Below, in pieces: positions 57,801-64,000 of a stretch of 64,000 bases of DNA (position 1 is the first letter of the stretch; each line of letters starts with the position of its first letter). The stretch is from contig CM049306.1 of the NCBI GenBank assembly GCA_026874595.1, positions 105,847,142 to 105,911,141 of the forward strand, read 5' to 3'. The translations under genes were made by a program, and so were the position numbers. The notes under the pieces are model-generated. The model was not told the origin of the DNA and ran no database searches. It worked only from the letters and a program-made list of their open reading frames with translations. This DNA comes from Sipunculus nudus. Its lineage: Eukaryota; Annelida; Sipuncula; Golfingiida; Sipunculidae.

Positions 57801-60800
57801 TTTACAAAGTCCATTATGTTTGGGCCCATAACTTTTTTAATTAAATAATACTGACTTAATTTCTGGCATGTACATAGGAACTATATAGAGGAATATTTAT
57901 GGTAAATATGAAGAAAACCTGATGAATGGTTTTGATATTAGGCAGTCATGAAGTGTGAAAATAGATTTCTAATAAAAAATTGAGGTTTTTCCTTAATATC
58001 TCGAAGGAATGAAGTCCTATTGACCCAATTTTCGGCATGGTAGGAGATTTTGGAGACATCTAACTATATGCCGAATTTCAGGTTTGTAGGTCCAATGGTG
58101 ATGAAACGTGCCAGTCTTACAGACGGACATCCGGACGGATGGACGGCCGACGGACAATGGACCACGACCATAGCTCAGATGACTTAAAGTCAGCTGAGCT
58201 AAAAATATCCACATGTGACTTCATGTCTAAGATCTAAAGCTTAAGCAATAGGCTGCTTCAAAATTTGTTGTCAACATATTTATTTGTAATGTAAATATCA
58301 AAGTTTCATCAGTTTTTGATCTGTGGAGATAACTTATGATAAATATGTTTTTGCTGATCTTTTGAAAATTTCAGGATTAATGGTTTCTTGAAAATCTTGT
58401 AGAATGCTTGATATAGTTTTTTTAGTTAAATTCAGCTTTAACAGAGTATAATATTGGCAGTAATTAATATAAACTTATTTGTTTACAAGGATTGTACAAA
58501 TAGTGATTATAACTAATCGCGGGACTCTCCTTTGCTAAGATTGTGGCATTCAGTAGACTGCAGAGGTGGAGGAAACTGAAGAACTAGAAGAAAACCACTG
58601 GCAACTTAATGACTAGGTTTGCTGTCTTGTGAAATGATTGGCATCTTCCATCTGATTGACATTTCAAAACTAGCCTCACAGAGACAAGCAATGAATTTGC
58701 CTGTACACACTAAAGACTGGTGAACCAAACTAAAATAAACTGAACTGCTGCAGACCATCTTTCAAGTGGACTGAACTGATGTACACCGAAATGATGTGGA
58801 TTAGTAGCCCAGTGCTGACAAAGTAATCTGGATTACTCACTGGTGCTGATACAACCTACTTTGTCCACAATTCATTTAATACTATCAGGTCTGTTCCAAC
58901 AGTCAGTAATTGTTATCACAATTTATCAGTGAATATTTATAGCCTGTTTCCTGAGAATCCATAAAGTTATCACAGTGACACCAATGGTTAATGGACTGAC
59001 ATACTGATTTTACAGATGTTGCAATACCATTTTATGACCTGTCTATAAAACAGGCATACAATTCCTGCAGACACTGTATGGACTTACACAAAGCATATAA
59101 ACATCAGTAAATAACCTGAGGTTTTACTCACCTGAACCAGATGGTGCGTGTCTAACCTGAAGTTGAAGTCTCCAAACATGAAGTATGGCACGGAATCATA
59201 CTGGTCAGTCCTGAACCTGTCGAAATGTAATAAAAATAATGTACCAACTTCAAACCCTCAATTTCAAAATGTCCATAATAAACTAGGGCAAATGGGTTAT
59301 AGAGATCAGTGAAAGATGTGTTATGTACAGTCTACTTCAAATGGAAAAGGCAGATTAAGCAAATCTCTAAAGATACTTAAAGGTTAGTACAGTGCTGAGT
59401 CCTGGCCTTCTTGTTTGCATCATGAAGATAATTTGGTACTTCAAGCTTTGGCTGCACCACTGTTGGATGTGGTTACTTGTATTAATAAATGTAACAAACA
59501 CTCTTGTCAAAAATATAATAAAAATAAAAAACAATAAAAATATAAATATTCTGTCAATAATCTCTAGATGATAATCAATATTAACATTTCGTGATACTGA
59601 GCTCTGACCATGAACGACCTGACAGGATACAACTCACCTTTCTATTGTATACCTCAGAGCCCGCTCTCTGTTACCACTGTATAATGAGGGAGTCTGGAAA
59701 ATACAGATATTCATGTAACTTAATCTAACATGGGTGTTCTATGTCAGGGCTCGACATTAACTTTTGAAAGTACTTGCCCAGTCGGGCAAGTATTATCTAG
59801 CTTTTACTTGCCCTTTATGAATTTTTACTTGCCCTATATCAATCATTGATTGTATTTAAGAATACAAGCATCCTTTTTCAGGTCTTTTGCTAAAGGTTTA
59901 TGTTGGACCCACTTGCCCAATCGGGCAAGTAGGAGGTGACTTTTAGTTCCCCACCCCCCTATTTTCTGGAACTTTCACTTGCCCTGGGCAAGCAGTTAAC
60001 TGTTAATGTTGAGCCCTGTATGTACTGTTAAAGTACACCTGATCATGAATAAGCCTCACTACTGACAATTTTACATGCATTTAATATTAAATTATATTGA
60101 TTTAATGGTTTTAATGGTTTTATTTTATTACTCCACAATTTTCAATTTTGATGTCATGATCAAAGTCCAAAGTACTAAAGTAGTTTGTGATATCACCACC
60201 AGGTGTCAGCATTTACTTCACATGGCAAAGCCACAGAATTCAGATGCTTTGATAGATTCCTGGAACATTTATCTACAGATTACAAATTTATCACTAATTT
60301 ATATATTAAAAATGGAAAGAAGTTTTCTGGTCTTTCAATGGCCATTTTCTATATTTTTGACCTAATCTATTTTGCAAAGATTGTACATATATTTATAACT
60401 AATGCTATGAATTCTCCATGACTCAGATGATGGTCTTCAGTTGTCCTTTTTGTAGGCGTCTGTGAATAGATACCTGATAATAATAATGATATGGAAGAGT
60501 AGTGGTATTTAAATAGGAATTTAAATGCTACATCAAACAGAAACAATGTGGCCTGCGAGTTCTTGATATGAATGCAATGTCCATAAGCTGAGGGATACAG
60601 TATTTTAAAACACCAGGCAACTTCTCCACAAAATTCCTGCATCAACGTATCTATAACTCCTGTTAATAATCCACTTGGTTTGTCAGTCAAAGAAAGGGAT
60701 ATAGTTCAAATGCACTATAAATGATATCTTGTGAACACTAAAGCTTGTTTCTGAGGCACCCATGGAATCTATTCTACTTCAAAGAAAGAGATTTCTACAA

Positions 60801-63800
60801 AAACAAGATATGAAATCAGCAGACAGTGAGGCCCTTTGACCTGTGATACTTGTGAAGCATTCAGGCTGGGATAGACTGTACCTAAATGTTCTGTGACAAA
60901 CATCTTCCTGGTGCACATTTCTGTATTTTTGCTACTTTTAAGTAAAAACAAAATAATCTGAAATGTTAAATGAATATGAAATTTGGATAATAGATTGTAT
61001 GAAAACAATCTATGTTAATAAAATTTAAATTTAAATAAAATATTTAAATATTATAAATATAGAAACTGTAGACTGATTAATGATATGTGGCACCTTCCTT
61101 TCATCTTTCAGAAGACTGGTATATCTACTTCGTAGTGATTTCAGACATTTCTATAATGAATGATATATATGAATGGTACTCACTGTTTCCATGGCAACTA
61201 TATTTGATACATCATGGAACAAATGGATGTTGATAAGATCAAATATTCTGAAAAAAAAACCACACAAATATGTATGAACATATTATTAAGCAAATTAAGC
61301 TGCCATCCAGGAATGACAGACTTAGCAGGTATGCTATGTGATAATCAACAATCCTATGGTATAAAATTATAGTTGAACAACTTCTAAAATGTATCACAAA
61401 AGGTACAAAATTATTATCAAGAATAAGAAACATTTATATGACAACAGAATATTACTATTAATAAACACCATGAATGAAATTGATAAATTTTCCCACAGCT
61501 CATGCCCATTAACTTTTTTTTCTGGTTTTAATATGATCATGATATTTGAATGAAGCTGAAGCACTTCACATGAGGCATTGTCTGTGTACAAACTGTTAAA
61601 CATATGCACTGCTGTTCATTGTCTCATTATGGGATCAATATTACTGTGCAGTTGTTAAATATTTGATAAGCTTTCAGTTTGAATCTAGTTATCATGTCCA
61701 TGAGCTGCCTCACTGTGATATGTAACTTTTAACCCCCTGTGGGTTCAATCTTCCAAATGGAAACAACCAACATTTTTCCCCTTCAATTGAAATTCATGTA
61801 ATGAATAATTTCACACACATTTCAATTTTTTTGGTAGAAAGTATATATCACCTAATTTTTTCTGCTCATTAGTGCTTTATTACAAAACCACAGATAATTT
61901 TAAGTCCACTGTAGACATCATTCAGACATAACTTGTATACTCACGTGTTGTTGAGATTCCATCTTGTTCTTATAAAGCCTTTTCTGGACCATTTGCACTG
62001 GAGAATAAAACAAACATTTCAACTGTGAAAATGATGATACTTAGATATGATCCCCAAACAAAACAAATACATAGAGACAAATCTGATGTAGTTCATACAT
62101 ACTTCAGTTATGCCGCAAAACAATAATTTACAGAAGGGTTGGTTTTACAGTCAGCATGCTAGACATTACTGTCTAGAAGATCAACATATAAAAAATAACC
62201 TTTGGTGTTAGTCAAATATTCACTGATATAACCTGATGACAGGATCGTCTGAAAGTGTAAATATCCAAAATGGGCTTTAATTACACATGTATTCAAGAAG
62301 AGATAAGTAGCAGGAAAGGTGCAAAATCTTTAGTAAAAGAGAGAGAGAAGCATATTCTTTTGAAAACTGGAAATTCAACTAAATTTTAATGAATTATCTG
62401 TCAAAAGACTCAGGGCAAACAGCCTGAGAAACACATGAAAACACTGCACATTTTACACAGATGGACTGAAGTTTAATAAGAGACTTGATAAGACAATAAA
62501 TCAACTAATTTTTTAAAAATTGCCTAAAGATGCAGGTGGTTGCTAGGGGGAGATGGAGGAGGCTGCCTGAAGAGATCAAAGGGGTTGCCAGGGGTGATGG
62601 AGGGGGTCGCCATGGTGATGTGCCTCTTAATGGACAAGGGAAGGGCAGCATGTCATTTTGAACTCATGATCACCTGATCTGATTTCATCATTTTACCATT
62701 AAAACTTTTACAGGATTATCCAACAATCAAAGATTCTACACATTTCTGCTGTAATTAAATTCACATGTTCCATTAGTATCACATTAGCTACCTGATGTAC
62801 AAAAAAGTTATAAAGGAAGCCAAGGCCAAGGCTGCCACTGTCAGCTACAGCAGGCACAGCACAGCAAAAAAACACCTTCAAGGCAAGATCCTGATTAGTC
62901 TGGGGTTTCTTTGCTGTATTGTATTGATATCTTGGTTTGCCCCATGTGAGAGTCAGCAAAAAGTCTGTTTAAAGATTAGTTGAAAACAGACATCCACATA
63001 AAACTAAGCACATATCTTGTGATTTAATCACTGGTGATTTTCTTGATATTACATGAACATACATTAAAAAGAAAACTGAAAATGTATTTCACATCAAAAT
63101 GAGATTATGCATACATCTTGGAGTGACTCACTGAGGGATTGCCAAACTGGTCTTTAAATCATTACTTCAACAGGTGTAACTTTTGATTTATTCATACAAA
63201 TTTCTGATTGTGGCTTTATTTGTTGATGAAATAATGCACTAGACCCCATAAACAACACAAGCAGTCACTGGGTTTAATACAAGGTGTACAGGATGTTGTG
63301 GCATATAATGAGCAAACAGTGATAAACAAGACAGTTATAAATGTGTCATCTGGAGCTTCTATCATCTCCGGTGCTATCTACTCTTATGCAATTTTAACTC
63401 TAACGTGGTCAGAATTCTGAATTTAAAGATTGCAAAATGATTCTAACCAAAAGAAAACCTTCTGTAAACTCCTCTTGAGAGAAATAAAACCATGAGGCTG
63501 CCTCTGAACCAATTTTACCCTGACATACCCACAAACTATTAAGTCTAAGATACAGTGACTCACTCAGCCAAAAGTCCCAGTCTGTAAGTTTACCATGCAA
63601 GACAACTCATTTCATGAAAAATACCAACATATTCTCACAGAAGCAAATAAAACATGTACACCATGCCATGGATACCACAAAAACATGGAAGCCAATAAAC
63701 AAAGTCAACCCTGCAACAATAGTAAACTCTCTGGGCACTGACTTGCAGTAATAAGTTTGTCTTTTCTTCTTACTTACATCAGGGAAGAACTCTTGAGGAA

Positions 63801-63849
63801 ATTTGGCCTTTTCTTTGATTGGAACAGTCTCTATGTTTCCTGAGAGGAC
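45367..63849 (-). CDS. INPP5A: Type I inositol-1,4,5-trisphosphate 5-phosphatase, 3' eleven exons; partial at 5' end
   Basis: Seen: exons 63849-63778, 61997-61945, 61247-61184, 59693-59638, 59216-59132, 55401-55312, 54395-54318, 50916-50843, 48111-48000, 47338-47276 and 46170-45367 join in frame to 516 residues plus TAA. They show CKWSRKGFIRTRW, FDLINIHLFHD, the catalytic FGDFNFRL, RCPSWCDRIL and the MGDHKPIYL end. These are the hallmark motifs of the Mg-dependent 5-phosphatase fold in INPP5A order. Known: INPP5A removes the 5-phosphate of Ins(1,4,5)P3 and Ins(1,3,4,5)P4, ending calcium signalling, and is membrane-anchored by a C-terminal prenyl group. Odd: the tail after MGDHK is 267 residues, against roughly 26 in human INPP5A, and it ends CCQLL. 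The N-terminal exons lie beyond base 64000. The gene is convergent with the lysyl oxidase gene. Confidence 0.95.
46171..47275. other. INPP5A intron, no other gene
   Basis: AT-rich intron. An orphan family B-like 3' palindrome (tgacccctgggtcacatctc) lies at about 46590. Confidence 0.6.
47276..47338 (-). CDS. INPP5A: INPP5A exon (ICMGDHK)
   Basis: Acceptor gttttatag, donor CATAAG|gtaaaa, 63 nt, phase 0 at both ends. It encodes DDHEDPPYKMIGHSICMGDH plus Lys. GDHKP, with the next exon's Pro, is the conserved C-terminal active-site motif. Confidence 0.95.
48000..48111 (-). CDS. INPP5A: INPP5A exon with catalytic WCDRIL motif
   Basis: Acceptor tattttcag, donor CAAACA|gtaagg, 112 nt, ending in phase 0. 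With the split Ser codon it gives SYPFSEDLDDGTSYMKTRCP then SWCDRILM. P-x-WCDRIL is the second signature motif of 5-phosphatases. Confidence 0.96.
48464..50711. mobile_element. 2.25-kb TIR transposon without ORF, 3-bp target duplication
   Basis: The left end TACCATAAATCCTGTTTTTA and the right end read in reverse, TACCGTAAATCTTGTTTTTA, match at 18 of 20 positions. The same three bases, AAG, flank both sides (48461-48463 and 50712-50714). The interior has no transposase ORF. A 3-bp duplication fits PIF/Harbinger-like or Zator elements, but the family is not identified. It carries GC-richer sequence at 49600-50200 with GCCATCTTG and AATGGCGGC motifs. Confidence 0.68.
50843..50916 (-). CDS. INPP5A: INPP5A exon (LRQFDKELEPFRDKL)
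   Basis: Acceptor tattttcag, donor CCGAG|gtaagg, 74 nt, ending in phase 2. It encodes LRQFDKELEPFRDKLHEYD then VTFPP, close to human LEFDKELSVFKDRLYELDISFPP. A 2.25-kb TIR element ends 131 bp downstream in transcript sense. Confidence 0.95.
51295..53018 (-). mobile_element. Family A (pearl-like HINE) element, minus orientation, longest copy
   Basis: Begins CTAG at 51295 with the inverted hairpin TGTTGGAACGACAC-type end and gcccccgcctggggc. At least nine core repeats follow; 'ctgcaggca' recurs at about 51480, 51659, 51824, 51983, 52168, 52356, 52541, 52714 and 52896, a period of 160-190 bp. Then come a GACGGAAGGACGGAAGGACG microsatellite, the 5' hairpin and taaaaaaa. The many short ORFs here are copies of one repeat frame. 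Confidence 0.84.
53656..54317 (-). repeat. 35-bp minisatellite amplifying an INPP5A splice donor
   Basis: About 19 copies of a 35-bp unit (+ strand: agatttacaagtactcaccc then agtgggacctgtgta). In INPP5A sense each unit reads cttacacag GTCCCACTGG gtgagtac. It is a copy of the end and donor of the exon at 54318-54395, with an acceptor-like sequence before it. A few units are truncated or carry point changes. Confidence 0.92.
54318..54395 (-). CDS. INPP5A: INPP5A exon whose 3' end seeds a minisatellite
   Basis: Acceptor gcttttag, 78 nt, phase 0, donor CACTGG|gtgagt. It encodes TILTVEKKGFDHHDRHDN then LFFHRSHW, matching the human helix before EFDKEL. The last bases of the exon and its donor are repeated about 19 times directly downstream in the intron. 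Confidence 0.9.
54512..54564. repeat. TA dinucleotide microsatellite
   Basis: About 26 TA units directly abutting the left end of the MITE at 54565. Confidence 0.94.
54565..54817 (-). mobile_element. Short MITE (GGCTCAACATTAA ends), inverted copy
   Basis: Ends GGCTCAACATTAA and TTAATGTTGAGCCCTG. The interior matches 59745-60018 in reverse, including 'acttgggcccaacataaacc' and 'gactgggcaagtc'. Inserted in a TA/TG tract; the first bases of its left end are lost. Confidence 0.75.
54818..54861. repeat. TA/TG compound microsatellite
   Basis: A short TA run is followed by about 16 TG units. Confidence 0.9.
54905..55299 (-). mobile_element. Short family B element next to an INPP5A splice donor
   Basis: Opens CTAG (54905-54908) gaacccctggatcatgatgc, the inverted 3' end. 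Closes 'cagctcagttgaccttcagt' then cagtaaagctaaaaat, a degraded 5' end. Only about 395 bp. Its 5' end lies about 12 bp from the donor at 55311. Confidence 0.6.
55312..55401 (-). CDS. INPP5A: INPP5A exon (Lys-rich, 30 codons)
   Basis: Acceptor gttttag, donor GGCAAG|gtcagt, phase 0 at both ends. It encodes a charged stretch starting KLAADATAHETKSKKNE. Conservation with human is weak here; the call rests on splice sites, phase and position between two certain exons. The 5' end of a family B element lies about 12 bp past the donor. Confidence 0.85.
55402..57335. other. INPP5A intron with orphan element ends
   Basis: An inverted family B 3' end (gggacccatgggtcacggcg) lies at about 55534. A solo inverted family D 3' end (ctagttatttcttggcaccg, with cgcaggtgcc) at 56370-56500 matches 21700-21849. 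C- and G-homopolymer runs lie near 56408, 56716 and 56988. No gene. Confidence 0.6.
57336..57468. repeat. Fold-back with 50-bp arms
   Basis: The left arm 57336-57385 and right arm 57419-57468 are reverse complements with two mismatches (arm starts caacactgtaaattcactac), with a 33-nt loop. Short TA tracts lie on both sides (about 57319-57334 and 57548-57564). Confidence 0.88.
57640..58206 (-). mobile_element. Family B 5' part, minus orientation
   Basis: Ends with GACGGACATCCGGACGGATG-type microsatellite, then the palindromic 5' end 'agctcagatgacttaaagtc' and agctgagctaaaaa. The left boundary is uncertain; the matching 3' end may be the orphan at about 55534. Confidence 0.6.
58207..59131. other. 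INPP5A intron, nothing recognised
   Basis: AT-rich intron without recognised repeat or gene. Confidence 0.5.
59132..59216 (-). CDS. INPP5A: INPP5A exon with catalytic GDFNFR motif
   Basis: Acceptor tttcgacag, donor GTTCAG|gtgagt, 85 nt, ending in phase 0. It encodes FRTDQYDSVPYFMFGDFNFR then LDTHHLVQ. FGDFNFR is the first of the two signature motifs of the inositol 5-phosphatase family. Confidence 0.96.
59638..59693 (-). CDS. INPP5A: INPP5A exon (TPSLYSGNRERAL)
   Basis: Acceptor attttccag, donor GAAAG|gtgagt, 56 nt, ending in phase 2. It encodes TPSLYSGNRERALRYTIE, equivalent to the human SPSVYSGIRHKAL region. Confidence 0.93.
59745..60018 (+). mobile_element. MITE with CAGGGCTCRACATTAAC inverted repeats and TATGT target duplication
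   Basis: The left end CAGGGCTCGACATTAAC and the right end in reverse, CAGGGCTCAACATTAAC, differ by one base. TATGT flanks both sides (59740-59744 and 60019-60023). The interior repeats 'acttgccc' and the palindromes 'cttgcccagtcgggcaag' and 'cttgcccaatcgggcaag'. The CAGGG end and short duplication suggest a hAT-like origin (inference). Confidence 0.82.
60024..61183. other. INPP5A intron, nothing recognised
   Basis: AT-rich intron. ORFs of 72-107 codons on both strands overlap each other and lack domains. Confidence 0.5.
61184..61247 (-). CDS. INPP5A: INPP5A exon (DLINIHLFHD)
   Basis: Acceptor tttttttcag, donor GAAACA|gtgagt, 64 nt. With the split Thr codon it gives TIFDLINIHLFHD then VSNIVAMET. 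The NIHLFHD motif contributes substrate-site residues in 5-phosphatases. Confidence 0.95.
61945..61997 (-). CDS. INPP5A: INPP5A exon (CKWSRKGFIRTRW)
   Basis: Acceptor attctccag, donor AACAC|gtgagt, 53 nt, ending in phase 2. It encodes CKWSRKGFIRTRWNLNN; the first 13 residues are identical to human INPP5A as recalled. Confidence 0.95.
61998..63777. other. INPP5A intron, nothing recognised
   Basis: AT-rich, with a G-rich patch (ggttgctagggggagatgg and ggttgccaggggtgatgg) at about 62530-62620. The short ORFs at 62708-62983 have no domain or splice support. Confidence 0.5.
63778..63849 (-). CDS. INPP5A: INPP5A exon (phase 0, 24 codons)
   Basis: Acceptor tttccag, donor GAT|gtaagt. It encodes VLSGNIETVPIKEKAKFPQ and ends EFFPD, matching the human segment before CKWSRKGF. 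It is the most 5' INPP5A exon in the window. Confidence 0.93.
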
Positions 63850-64000
63850 CTGGAAATATCAATAAAATAGTTCATAATTACAAGGCAGCTGGGATATTGT
63901 ATGATAAAATATGTCAAAACAATTATATTTATCCTGTTTCCCCTTATCTTTATAGTCACCTGCTATTCCACTTTGTGTCGATTTGAATATAATCCCATTT

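Overview
The window is animal nuclear DNA: introns with canonical GT/AG sites, long AT-rich non-coding stretches and dense repeats. The repeats (tandem-core elements next to TCCG-type microsatellites, resembling the bivalve 'pearl' elements and Helentron-derived HINEs) suggest a bivalve or related mollusc. That placement is an inference from repeat style.

Two genes lie tail to tail. On the + strand, nine exons (3667-23964) encode the C-terminal 477 residues of a secreted, SRCR-containing lysyl oxidase (LOXL2/3/4 type). They cover the end of one SRCR domain, a Ser/Thr/Pro-rich linker, a complete SRCR domain and the whole copper-amine-oxidase domain; the 5' exons lie before base 1. On the - strand, eleven exons (63849 down to 45367) encode the C-terminal 516 residues of type I inositol-polyphosphate 5-phosphatase (INPP5A); its 5' exons lie beyond base 64000. 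All exon phases join without a break in both genes. INPP5A has a long disordered tail ending in a prenylation box. A separate coding-quality exon at 37583-37734 fits as an alternative 3' end, which would replace the lipid anchor with a PDZ-type C-terminus.

Most of the rest is mobile-element DNA. At least four families (called A, B, D and E here) share one plan: a 5' end, often a TCCG/GTCC microsatellite, tandem core repeats, and a 3' end made of a short hairpin followed by CTAG and T. This is the Helitron/Helentron (HINE, pearl) signature. None carries a Rep/helicase ORF here. Other repeats are an exact-ended short MITE with a 5-bp target duplication, a 2.25-kb TIR element, two further MITE-like elements, a 50-bp-arm fold-back, and many TA, GA and homopolymer tracts.

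The most unusual signals are two exon borders that have been tandemly amplified. A 35-bp minisatellite of about 19 copies repeats the 3' end and splice donor of an INPP5A exon. An array of about 50-bp units repeats the acceptor of a lysyl oxidase exon, and a family B element is inserted inside that array. The cores of several element families also carry dense AGGTCA direct repeats and a recurrent 12-bp palindrome, GGTGGCGCCACC. The 24-37 kb stretch between the genes shows no convincing gene.
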